Below the pieces are notes generated by a model. That model was not told the origin of the DNA and made no database searches. It saw only the letters and a list, made by a program, of their open reading frames with translations. A stretch of 64,000 bases of DNA from Ciona savignyi (taxonomy: Eukaryota > Chordata > Ascidiacea > Phlebobranchia > Cionidae): the NCBI GenBank assembly GCA_000149265.1, contig CH002572.1:1-64000 (forward strand). The letters are read 5' to 3'. Of the stretch, positions 46,101 to 54,142 are shown one piece after another; positions within the stretch are counted from its first letter, which is position 1, and the number at the start of each line of letters is the position of its first letter. The position numbers and the translations under genes are program-made.

Positions 46101-49100
46101 GGGTAAAATGACGTCACAAGAATTGCGAAAGATGACGTAGTTTCTGATGATGTCATGGAATTAAGAACGGGGTAGACCTCTTCTTCATTTTCTCCCTAGA
46201 TAAGCATTTTAAGGTTGAAACTGTTTAACCAGTTTTAAGTCAAAGAACGATAAGGTAAGATACAATATTTTAAATCGAGTAGTAAACTAGAGAGTGTTAA
46301 TCACGTTTTAGTCACCTCTTTTTTAAAAAAATGAAATTTTTTTTTTAATTTTAATTTTTTTGTTTTTTATTTTTTTATTTGGGTTAAGCGGTCACGTCTA
46401 ATTATAGCGAAATTCAATAATTTGTTGCGTTTTAGACGTGTTCTAACGACTGTAGTTTTGCCGTTTTTCAATGTTTTTATCAATAGTCCCGCTTCGTGTT
46501 TTTATCGTGGAAACAAAAATAAACTTACAACTGAACCCCTTTACAACTGAACCCCTTTCAACTGAACCCCTACAACTGAACCCCCTACAACTGAACCCTT
46601 TTACAACTGAACCCCTTACCACTGAACACCTACAACTGAACCCCTTACAACTGAAACCCTTTACAACTGAACCCCTTTTAACTGAACCCCTACAACTGAA
46701 CCCCTTACAACTAAACCCTTTTACAACTGAACCCCTTTTAACTGAACCCCTTACAACTGAACCCCTTTTAACTGAACATCTTTTAACTTTCCACGATAAA
46801 AATACGTTTCCACGATAAAAATACGAAGCGGGACTATTGATAAAAACATTGAAAAACGGGAAAAAACGGCAAAACTAAGGGGTTCAGTTGTAAATGGGTT
46901 CATTTGTAGGGGGTTCAGTTGTAGGGGTTCAGTTGTAAATGGGTTCATTTGAAAGGGGTTCAGTTGTAAGGGGTTCAGTTGACTGGTCACCAAAAACGAT
47001 ATATGTGTTAGCATGCACAAACAAACTGGTTCCTTTATAACCAAATGATTCTTGGTATATTTTACACAGTGTGTAAAATGTTTTCTTTGCAAGCAGAAAC
47101 TAATGGGCTACAGAGTTACCAATGCAAACTTAATATTCATGTTTTCTGAATAAAGTATTCAGGTTGGTATAAAAAAAATACAATAATAAACAAAAAATTG
47201 AAAATGTTTAACCCGATTGAAACATTACCACTACATGTTAATTACACATTACATTACACCTATAGATATTACCTTTCTGTTTATGTGTTTAAGTTTAAAG
47301 GGATTTCCAGGAAAACAGTTAAATATGGATATTTAAATTATATATGTAAGTGTATATATAGAAAAAGTGAAAGAAAGAGAAAAGAAAACGAGTATATTAC
47401 TTTTTTCGGGATATTTGATACAACCTTTTTTTGGCTAGGGTTAGGTGGGGGTTTGGTATAACTTAAAATTAAGGTTAGAATGAAGGTTAACAAATATGGG
47501 ACAAATAGTCCACGATTAAAACCGATAAAAAAACGAATATTCCTATAGATTGCATGCAATACAACTCACTATTAAAACAATTTCTCCCTGTCCTGGAAGG
47601 GGAATCCCGGAAACCGAGCATTCCACGGTTACCTCTTGATTCTGGTTCACCTGGAACAATTCGTACTGTGACATCATAACAGTCGCATGACGCAACAACT
47701 TACTCGAAATGAAGGAATCGCCCGAATCGATGTTATATTTGGTGCTTGCTCCGTTATTTCGGCGACCACGTCACTGGTTCTGAAACGCACTGACGCGTTA
47801 GACATAGAGGTATTACGTCATAATATACTCACTGTTGACTTCTGGCGTCAGCATAGATTGCGACACGTGACTTGCAGGACGGTCCAAACCAGCCAGGCGT
47901 GCAAATGCATCCTCTCTGTGCGTCACAAGTCCCATTGTTATGACACAGACACCGCAGATGACAATCAGGTCCGTATGTGTTCGGAAGACAAGCTGAAAAA
48001 ATCGTTACGTCATCATCGAACCCAGCGCCATAATGGGTTTTAACAAATTAAATTTAACAAAAAAATGAAGGACTATTCACAACACACTGCAATAGCTCCG
48101 GTAACCCAACGGTGGGCGCGAGGTGATCTGACGATTGCCGGTGTGTTAACCCCCTTGCTTTTCCCATTCACGGGGATAAATATCATATCCTGTATCCTAT
48201 TTATCAACGCGATGCGTCACAGATAGCATACCTTCGTCACAATTAGGGCCTTTCCAGCCGGTGGCGCACCGGCACCCAGTGGTTTGGCACATCTGGACCC
48301 CTCGGCACGTTACGTCATTGGTGATGTCATCACAACGTAATAAGCAACTCGGTCCGAGGAGATTGGAAGGACAAGCTTGTTCGCAATGGCGCCCGATGAA
48401 GCCCATTGGACAGACACATTCTCCGGTGGAGGCGCTACACACTCCACCATGGTTGCAAACGATGCAGGGTCGCGAGCAATTCAGCGACCATTTGTTCATT
48501 GGACAATCTGTGTGTGATGTCATAATACGAGTCGTCTTATTACGTCATAGAATACAAATAAAGAAATAAATCTAAAGCATTAATAGTTGACTAAAATGAA
48601 GAAAATAATTTTTGACCAAGGTTTCTGTCTATATGTTTGTATTGAAGCCTCCATATTAGGATAAAATAGCTTACGTCATACGCAATGACGTAATATATGA
48701 CGTAGCACAACCCACCTCTGACTATAAGCCTGGTTGCAGCGGAATAAATGTATCTCTCTCGAGCGTAATGAGCAATGTAAACACCAGCGTCTGCTGATAC
48801 AAGGTCCTTGATAACCAGTGCTCTTCCCCCGTTTTCTGCCTGAGGCAAAGGTTGATGATCAGATTAAGATATTTCTTTTTATTATCGGACTAAGTTTCGA
48901 ACTGACAATGGCCTCGTCTGTAAGTCTGATTTTTTGGGTAGCATTCGCAATATGTATAAGTCGCGTTAATCACATGATGGCCTAGGATATTTTTTTTAAT
49001 ACAATTAAATTAGGATACGATAGGATATTAATGTTTTATCCCCTAGAAAAACGCAGTGGACGCCATCAGCAAACCGCTGGTTTTGATCTCACCATCGTTT

Positions 49101-52100
49101 TACTTAATAAAGCCCGTGTACGAGTTTACCGACTAAAAATCGGTCGGATAGCAGCGTGGGTTAATTGGAACAGCTAACACTGGAAAACAACTTGTATTTT
49201 GAGGCGTGTGTTATGCGACGAAACTTAGGGTAAAAGCATCTCCATGCTGTGGAGTCGGTAGTTTAAAACACAGAAATTGTATTAATTAAAAGAGATCAAT
49301 AGAACTCACAACTTCACACTGTTCTTACCTTCCATATTCTCGGGTCGCTTTGATCCAGTGGCTGGCCATCCTTCATCCATGTGACCTTTCTGGGTGTGAC
49401 GTCACTGTTTGATGACGTCACTGGCAGCATTCGGATGACAACTTTCCCGCCGAGCGACGCAACTTTGGTAAATTCTTCAGGCCGTAACAAGCCTAAGAAA
49501 TTATTAAAAAATCATGATTTTTTGAATTTTAAGTATCAATTAAGCGCATTGAGCATATTATGTAGATTAGTTTTTAAATTTGATATTCATTTTTATTTCC
49601 GAGAAAGGGGAAACAAAAGGTACGTTAACCCACGGGCAATCGTCAGATTACCTTGTGCCCACCGCCGGGTTACCGGAGCTATTAAAGTGTTTTCTATGAT
49701 TTCTTCAATTTTGGTCAAATGCAAAAAATCCAAGACGTTCCTTTAATTTAAATAGACTAGATTAAACCGCTGAGTTCAGTCAAGTACACAGTCGACTAGT
49801 TTCGAACATGTAACTCTTCGACTCGACTAAAAGGTGACGCAGTAAACCACCAAGCTATTCGTTTAGACTTGTGGAGAATTGTATTGATTTTTATCGCTGA
49901 GTCATCGTCTGATGATTCGTAACTACAGTCCAGCTGCCGGGTTAATTTCAGTTGGCGCATTAAGTCATGAGTCATGGCGCTATTTCAGTCGGCACATTAT
50001 ATGGCGGTATTTCACTGGTGAGGGAAATCAAGATGCTATTTTGAATGGTGTCTTTTTCATTAGTTTACTCTGTGTTTTTTTATATAATTTTTTATTAGAC
50101 AAAGTTTCGAATCGATGGTAGATTCGTCCCAAAGACCGAAAAAAACTGCTTTGAAGTCCCTCTATTGCACTTGTATAGAAAAAAACATGGCACTTGTATA
50201 GAAAACGGACTCTACGGCAAGTCCGTTTTTCTATACAATTTAGTATGCCAAGTTTCGTGCCAAGATTCGAACTTACTCTGCCAAGTTTCGAGCCCGGGCT
50301 CGTTACAACAACCGTTTTTGTATATCAGAGTAGGTAATGTATCGATCGCCTTAACCATTCGGCCACACGACCATACATTCGAATTACGGAAGTATCTGTT
50401 AATCGCCACTGAAGCGCCACCAAGTAACGGACCTGACTTTGTTCGGTCACTCACCATCGACGTTCATCTTGTAGGAATAAACTTGTCCATTCCCCTCCCC
50501 ACACGTGAAGTCTCCTGTAGCTCTCATGGGCTGGTAATGCCAGCTGTATTTTAAAGCTTGTCTGTCCAATGCTGGTCGTTCTAATGCCTAGGTACATTTG
50601 GAAATATATCAAAATGCGTCGAAAAAAAAACTTTTAAAACATTTCAGAATTTAAAATTAAAATAAAATAACTTAGAATTTAGAGAGTGGCTTAAGACAGA
50701 AAAAATGAGAAAACATAAACAACATTAAAGCGCTGCACTCTTTGGTGAAAAATGTAATGAGGATAGGATGCGATGCTTTATCCACACGAATGGGAAAACG
50801 CAAGGAAAGTTACCACACGGGCAATCGTCAGAATACCTTGCAAAACGTTTTACCCAGAGCTGTATATTCACGACAAAACAGTAAGATATGCGAAAAATTC
50901 GATACATGTAGACAAGAGAGCACACACCTACCCCGACTCTGCGAGAAGCCTGCCATGCAAACGTCCTCCTAACGGCCAATTCTGATCTTGTGGAGTTCCG
51001 CATGACGTCAGTGCAGAGCATGTAGGTTGAATCGGACATGCCAGTTATCGGAGAATAATTGATAAGAAGCAAACGACCTGGGAAAGCTTTCTTTAAATAA
51101 GGGCAACACATAAAAGAAGAAAGTAGGAAAGAAGAAAACGAGTAAAAGGAAAACTGTTTAGTGAAACTACAGAAACTAATTCTAAACTGACCACAAACAC
51201 TAACTTCAATTCCGGAACTAGCCCTAACTCTAACTGTAACCCCAACTTTAACACTAACCCTAACGGCCTAATTTTCATTTTAATGCGCAGTTTTTTTGTC
51301 GCCAGTTTTTCTTGTCTACAACTAGGCGTTGTGTCTACAACTAGGTATATCCTATCCTATGTTGTGTACTCAATATCTCATCATATATAACTCCATCAAT
51401 ATATCACAAAAACCAACTTAAAAAATAATCAACTAAAAGTTCCCAATACAGCATGTTGTACAGCTTTATGAATTCTACAAAGTTTGGAACCGGGGAGACA
51501 AACCGGAATTGAACCTGGATTAGTTGACATGCTTTGACAGTTTATTTCTCCAAAGCGGAAAATTATAATGTATTTGAGTAAACCCGGACTGTATTGAGCC
51601 TTAAACATCTTAATTTAAATTGAAATGAACTTGAACCGGACCTGAACCGGATCTAAACCGGATCTTGACCGGATCAAACCTATTTGACAACTGCACCAAA
51701 TATCATAGCGCGTGTATAGTTTTGGACCCGGGTTAAAGCGGCCGTGAGACGGTCAACGGTTTGAACAGCACTTTACGCGAGTATTGTAGCATTGTTTGTA
51801 TTAATATTAACTCGATTGGGCACCGGATACCATGAAAATGTGGGAATGGTTGAAATGTTGCGATTAAGTTGCCGACCGGAAGGTCGCGAGGTTAAGTCTC
51901 ATCGAAGCCAGGTACAGGAGGATATTTGACCTTTTAAACTACTCAAAACCGCAACTATTACAAACGTTGTTTCTGGGATCAATGGTGCCGGTACAAAGCG
52001 GAGTGAGGAAAAAAAACGGACCCTGCCTGGACTCAGTGGTTTAATGGGTTGTGCGAACCCTGTAGCAATGTCTCCATTGTATACAGTAAAGTTGTATGGC

Positions 52101-53270
52101 CGAATGGTTATCGCGACCAATATATATATATACCGACTCTATACAAAAACTCTATGAAGGAACGACTAAATAATACACAACACAATGCAATATAGCTTCG
52201 GTAACCCGGTCCTAGTGCATGCCATATCCGGTAAACTGACTGTGGGTACGAGATAATCTGATATTTTTACGTGTTGTAACACCCTACGTTTCTACCTCAC
52301 GGATAAAGAATATTATTCTATACTATACAATATAAAAGGAAGACCTTTCTTCTAATTGCATATAATCATTGGCTATGACAACAGCACTGTCCTTTTAAGT
52401 GGAATGTATATTCAAAACACTATAACGTGTATTTAAAACAGTTAAACCTGCTATTCAAAAAAGTGGAACGTATGATATTCATGTTTATCTCAGTGAATGG
52501 GAAAATGACATGGACGTTATCACATGGGTAATCGTTAGATAACCTCTAGCCACCATCATGTTACAAAAGCCTCTAGCCATCACCAGGTTAGAGTGTGTAA
52601 TGTATAATTTGGACGTTCATTCAATTTGGTAGAACCCATTATTTTAGTTCAAGTTAAGTACTTAGCATAATGTCACGGCCGATTAGCTAGCGATCAGTTT
52701 TGAATCTGTAACCCTTCGACTTAAAGGCGATGCACAAATTTACCAACGTATTTGGTTAAGCGTTTACAAAATAACCGGTATTCAAAATAAGGTTTATCCA
52801 ATATTACGTTCGAGTTATCGTAATAGTGGGAAGTATTATTTTATTTCATTTTCTGTTTAGTTTATTTCTTTGTCAATTTATTCTATTTGTATAAGGTTAA
52901 AATAATAAACAAAAAGGGGACCTTTCAACTACATTTAGCAAGCAACAAAGAAAAAAAGGTAACTAAAAGCCAGACGTCAAAAGTAATTAATTAACACTAA
53001 TAGCTTTGAGCGGAACCGAATTGTCCAAATTAAGCCTAATTTCCGGCAATTAAACTCGGAAGTAACTTAAACAGTCCAAAGCGAAGATTAAGTCACCTTA
53101 GCTTGGCAGACATGTTATTTCCCGCCTTTACGTCACAATACTGGTTATGATCTAACATTGCTCAAATAAAAAATATTAATTTAGTTAACTAGCAATATTT
53201 GAATTACCTTGAACTTACCTTGAATAAATAAAGCTTGTAGAAGAAAAAGGGTTACATAAATAAGGAACAT
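34272..53270 (-). CDS. tie: Tie-family receptor tyrosine kinase (angiopoietin-receptor type)
   Basis: Exons in transcript order: 53270-53219, 50580-50455, 49492-49329, 48839-48716, 48507-48232, 47992-47833, about 47709-47570, 46098-46030, 45959-45800, 45596-45451, 44851-44717, 44219-44028, 43909-43800, 43373-43181, 42247-42063, 41451-41185, 40573-40438, 39948-39779, 39323-39206, 38738-38606, 38019-37821, 37142-36998, 36795-36514, 36109-35925, 35622-35485, 34811-34706, 34343-34272. Phases chain everywhere except around the third Ig. Total about 1,390 codons against roughly 1,124 for human TIE2. Order: signal peptide, Ig, Ig, three EGF, Ig, FN3 repeats, one transmembrane helix, kinase, and a short tail ending IDVNEEEA. 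The Ig-Ig-EGF3-Ig-FN3 order and the tail are specific to Tie1/Tie2. Vertebrate Ties bind angiopoietins on endothelium; the tunicate role is not visible from sequence. Confidence 0.9.
34440..35320. mobile_element. SINE-A copies flanking a Tie exon
   Basis: A minus-strand fragment at about 34440-34595 (CAATGTTAGTTAAGTAAATT, CCAGTGACCAGTTTCGAACC) lies in the last Tie intron. A plus-strand copy at about 34970-35320 (GGGCAAGGTACTCAACGGGC, AACTTGACGGTGGGGGCGAG) lies in the intron before exon 34811-34706. Confidence 0.65.
35807..35917 (-). mobile_element. SINE-B insertion at a Tie 5' splice site
   Basis: Body of 111 bp with head GGTCGTGTGGCCGAATGGTT (on the minus strand) and tail GTAATAAAAATAT. It is bounded by an exact 18-bp direct repeat AAAAGTGACGTGTAAGTG (35918-35935 and 35789-35806, minus-strand sense). 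That repeat contains the last 11 exon bases and the donor GTAAGTG of Tie exon 36109-35925. Confidence 0.9.
36141..36255 (+). mobile_element. SINE-B copy
   Basis: ACGGTAGTGTGGCCGAGCGG, ATGACCGATACATATACC, GATCGAAACTCAGCTCAG. A short SINE-A head fragment follows at 36290-36360. Confidence 0.75.
37205..37446 (-). mobile_element. Two SINE-B copies separated by a TA microsatellite
   Basis: Copies at about 37205-37305 and 37343-37443. The second has the tail (TA)n at 37317-37341 and is flanked by ACGCCATTTATAT at about 37310-37322 and 37445-37457, a likely target duplication. Confidence 0.78.
37317..37341. repeat. TA dinucleotide microsatellite
   Basis: About 12 TA units, apparently the tail of the adjacent SINE-B copy. 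Confidence 0.9.
37556..37668 (+). mobile_element. SINE-B copy
   Basis: TACGGTCGTTTAGTGAAATG, AACGCGACCAGTACATATA, TCCATCTTGGGTTTAATAC. The B box is degraded. Confidence 0.7.
37821..38738 (-). CDS. tie: Tie exons 20-21: transmembrane and juxtamembrane
   Basis: Exon 38738-38606 encodes a stem ([13 protein letters not shown]) then the hydrophobic helix [20 protein letters not shown], ending YCR. Exon 38019-37821 continues [10 protein letters not shown], the basic stop-transfer, and a Ser/Thr-rich juxtamembrane segment ending STYSGQ. The codon split AG|A joins them exactly. Confidence 0.88.
38285..38560 (-). mobile_element. SINE-A copy, nearly full length
   Basis: ATAGGATATTCAAGTTAACC, CAGATCACCTCACGCCCATC, CCTTGCCCAAGAACACAACC, CTAGCGATCAGTG, CCCTTCGACTGAAAGGCAAC. 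Lies 46 bp from the Tie transmembrane exon. Confidence 0.82.
39206..45959 (-). CDS. tie: Tie exons 9-19: six fibronectin type III domains
   Basis: Exons pair into FN3 domains: 45959-45800 + 45596-45451; 44851-44717 + 44219-44028; 43909-43800 + 43373-43181; 42247-42063 + first third of 41451-41185; remainder of that exon + 40573-40438; 39948-39779 + 39323-39206. Recurrent hallmarks are the B-strand Trp ([38 protein letters not shown]) and the L-x-P-x-T-x-Y turn ([50 protein letters not shown]). Vertebrate Tie1 and Tie2 have three. Phases are consistent across every join. Confidence 0.85.
39340..39655 (-). mobile_element. SINE-A copy, diverged
   Basis: GAATGGGAAAACGCAAGTGG, CCTCGCGCCCACCTTCGGGT, CCTTGCCCAAGGACACAACC, CGACCAGTTTCGAATCTGC. 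Occupies the intron between the exons of the sixth FN3 domain. Confidence 0.78.
39990..40425. mobile_element. SINE-B copy followed by a SINE-A copy
   Basis: SINE-B plus strand at about 39990-40095. SINE-A minus strand at about 40185-40425 (GGATAGGATAATCCTGTTTA, GAGCTATTGCAGTGTGTTGT, CTACCTAGCGATCAGG), ending 13 bp from Tie exon 40573-40438. Confidence 0.75.
40782..41065. mobile_element. SINE-B (minus) and partial SINE-A (plus)
   Basis: 40782-40890 reads CCAGGTTTCGAACCCATGAT and TGTTAACCATTCGGCC. 40960-41050 has AAGTTGCAGGTTCAATTCTG and CTTGGGCAAGTCACTTAACG, then breaks off. Confidence 0.7.
42357..42715. mobile_element. MITE-like element with inverted termini
   Basis: Left CACTACACATTGGTGCAAAA with CCGATTTTAGCGGAAAATCG resembles the reverse complement of the right end (CGATTTCCGTTAAAAACGG and TTTTTGTACCATTGTGTT). 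The arms then share GGCACCGAGAGACAAT / ATTGTCTGCTAGTGCC. About 60-bp imperfect arms, inside the intron between Tie exons 43373-43181 and 42247-42063. Confidence 0.65.
42735..42835 (+). mobile_element. SINE-B copy, degraded
   Basis: AAAATTGGTTAGCCAGGTTT, then GGTTTTGAGGACCGACCCAT and CTTTAAACTTAGCCC in the family order. Confidence 0.5.
43470..43775 (-). mobile_element. SINE-B copies
   Basis: A fragment at about 43480-43550 (AAGTTTCGAACCCATGATGG) and a fuller copy at 43668-43770 (CGCTAAGTTTCGAACCCATG, GTCAACCATTCGGCCGTACG), 30 bp from Tie exon 43909-43800. Confidence 0.75.
44975..45230 (-). mobile_element. SINE-A copy, diverged
   Basis: ATTTTCATGTTTATTCCTGT, CCGTGAATGGGAAAACACC, CTAGCTGGCTGCCAGTTTCG, CTCTTCGGCCGAAGGAC. 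Confidence 0.7.
46030..47709 (-). CDS. tie: Tie exons 7-8: third Ig domain, structure incomplete
   Basis: Exon about 47709-47570 encodes [19 protein letters not shown] (Ig B-strand Cys). Exon 46098-46030 encodes [17 protein letters not shown] (Ig F-strand Cys). The part of the Ig fold between them is short and the phases do not meet (phase 0 at 47570, phase 1 needed at 46098). At least one small exon is therefore probably missed, or a border is misplaced. The 1.47-kb intron between them holds the fold-back minisatellite. Confidence 0.6.
46321..46380. repeat. T-rich low-complexity stretch
   Basis: About 60 bp of almost pure T and A runs at the left boundary of the fold-back structure. Confidence 0.85.
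46454..46981. repeat. Fold-back structure with CAACTGAACCCC minisatellite
   Basis: Arm 46454-46514 (includes TATCAATAGTCCCGCTTCGT) is repeated inverted at 46806-46876 (ACGAAGCGGGACTATTGATA), with a 10-bp insertion in the second arm. Between them lies a 12-17 bp minisatellite, CAACTGAACCCC plus a variable spacer, with about 17 copies. After the second arm a shorter set of the same unit continues in inverted orientation (GGGGTTCAGTTGTA, 46879-46981). Intronic, inside the third Ig domain of Tie. Confidence 0.88.
47833..48507 (-). CDS. tie: Tie exons 5-6: three EGF-like repeats
   Basis: 48507-48232 encodes two cysteine-rich repeats ([16 protein letters not shown], then [12 protein letters not shown]). 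47992-47833 encodes the third ([17 protein letters not shown] then TPGWFGPSC). The G-W-x-GP-x-C ends are the laminin-type EGF pattern of Tie receptors, and three repeats match the vertebrate number. The donor after 47833 leaves phase 2, which is hard to match to the next exon. Confidence 0.85.
48058..48205 (+). mobile_element. SINE-A 3' fragment
   Basis: AGCTCCGGTAACCCAACGGT, GGTGATCTGACGATTGCC, CCCATTCACGGGGATAAATA, tail TATCCTGTATCC. Ends 27 bp from Tie exon 48507-48232. Confidence 0.82.
48716..50580 (-). CDS. tie: Tie exons 2-4: N-terminal Ig domains
   Basis: 50580-50455 carries the Ig cysteine strand [20 protein letters not shown]. 49492-49329 has [12 protein letters not shown], an Ig C-strand tryptophan. 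48839-48716 has [18 protein letters not shown], matching the D-x-G-x-Y Ig pattern, although a Cys is not seen at the usual F-strand position (YIAHY). This corresponds to Ig1 and Ig2 before the EGF cluster in vertebrate Ties. Confidence 0.75.
48876..48990 (-). mobile_element. SINE-B copy, degraded
   Basis: ACTAAGTTTCGAACTGACAA and AAGTCGCGTTAATCACATG in reverse family order. Confidence 0.55.
49585..49865 (-). mobile_element. SINE-A copy, diverged
   Basis: GAGAAAGGGGAAACAAAAGG, CACGGGCAATCGTCAGATTA, GCCGGGTTACCGGAGCTATT, GTCGACTAGTTTCGAACATG. A smaller fragment of the same family lies at about 49010-49070. Confidence 0.72.
50240..50375 (-). mobile_element. SINE-B copy
   Basis: CCAAGTTTCGAGCCCGGGCT, then CGCCTTAACCATTCGGCCAC. 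A partial copy precedes it at about 50092-50150. A SINE-A tail fragment lies at 50760-50850. Confidence 0.7.
51110..51310. mobile_element. CCCTAA-interior MITE copy
   Basis: GAAGAAAGTAGGAAAGAAGA and AACTGTTTAGTGAAA at the left, CTAGCCCTAACTCTAACTGT inside, CATTTTAATGCGCAGTTTTT at the right. Confidence 0.65.
51630..51685. repeat. 12-bp tandem repeat, about four copies
   Basis: Variants of GAACCGGATCTA run consecutively, with related ACCGGAATTGAACC text about 120 bp earlier. Confidence 0.7.
52180..52760. mobile_element. SINE-A-derived block, left part copied at 56080-56380
   Basis: 52200-52330 carries CCGGTCCTAGTGCATGCCAT and GATAATCTGATATTTTTACG, a diverged family middle. 52465-52760 carries TATGATATTCATGTTTATCT through TTAGCTAGCGATCAGTTTTG in minus orientation. 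Confidence 0.65.
53219..53270 (-). CDS. tie: Tie exon 1: signal peptide
   Basis: ATG at 53270 opens [17 protein letters not shown], a hydrophobic signal sequence, followed by the donor AG|GTAAGT. It ends in phase 1, which fits the next exon at 50580, where translation continues [14 protein letters not shown]. The preceding sequence up to about 53530 would be 5' UTR or promoter. Confidence 0.7.
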
Positions 53271-53487
53271 CTTCGGTTGAATTGCGACTATTTTGACTGA
53301 GAAACTAAACTTTACTCATGCACGCTGCCCAGCTGTAACTGCACTGCTGACAAAGATCATTGTCACGAAACAATGGGACCAAATTTTCACCAAGATTGCA
53401 AGGTGTCGTCTCGAAACTTCTGAGAAATGGATTCCCAACTTTGATTTCGGGCACCGACTCCCTTCGCGTCGACACATTGCCTCGATA

Positions 53488-53590
53488 CAACTTCCGTTTG
53501 TTTACCGGCATTGCTCCGTGACGTCATAATGTTGTTTCATTGTTGAATCCGAGAACTTTTCCCAGATCGGTGTGTTGTGACGTCACCAAC
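53488..53590. promoter_or_regulatory. Candidate Tie upstream elements: two TGACGTCA words and an ETS-like site
   Basis: TGACGTCA occurs at about 53519 and 53579, roughly 250-310 bp upstream of the Tie start codon. An ACTTCCG (ETS-type core on the minus strand) lies near 53490. The transcription start is unknown, so function is inference only; TGACGTCA is common throughout this window. Confidence 0.3.
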
Positions 53591-53689
53591 TAGCCAGACT
53601 AAAAGCGATTCGGATGTACGTCATAATGACCGATTCTCACGGACCGTACTAGAACATCGGGATAATAGAATTGTTCACACTTTTCTAGA

Positions 53690-54080
53690 ATGTACCATAT
53701 ATGGATGGATGTGTCGTTTAAATCCTAAACCGACCGTAAACGCGGGGTAATCTAACGATTGCCCATGTAATGCCCCTTGCGTTTACCCACCAACGGGATT
53801 AAAACTTGAATATCCTATCCTTGGCCAGTTGATTACCTCTTTTATAAATAGAAAGGTTGCTTTTTCGAAACTAGTCTGTAGGTAGTCGGTTGTGTCCTTT
53901 GGCAAGAGATTTTTTGAAATGATTTTACCAAATTGAAGCAAAGTCTCAATAATACACACACAACATACTGTACTAGTTCTGGTGACCCGATGAAAGGCAC
54001 GAGGTAATCTGACAATGTCCTAGTGTTAACCCCCTTTCCCATTAACGGGGATAAACATGAATATCCTGTCCTGGGAGGAC
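53690..54080 (+). mobile_element. Two SINE-A fragments
   Basis: 53715-53825 has AACCGACCGTAAACGCGGGG and GGTAATCTAACGATTGCCC. 53860-54080 has GAAACTAGTCTGTAGGTAGT, CGAGGTAATCTGACAATGTC and AACGGGGATAAACATGAATA. Confidence 0.7.
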
Positions 54081-54142
54081 GGGGGAGGGGAATCCACACG
54101 ATAAGTTACCCATGTTTATCATCTGACCACTATTCCGACTTG

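Noticed and set aside
46471..47092. Frames with [17 protein letters not shown] repeats on both strands
   Set aside because: Read-through of the CAACTGAACCCC minisatellite and its inverted copy.
53293..53529. 78-codon plus-strand frame next to Tie exon 1
   Set aside because: Lies in the probable 5' UTR or promoter of Tie on the other strand, with no family resemblance.
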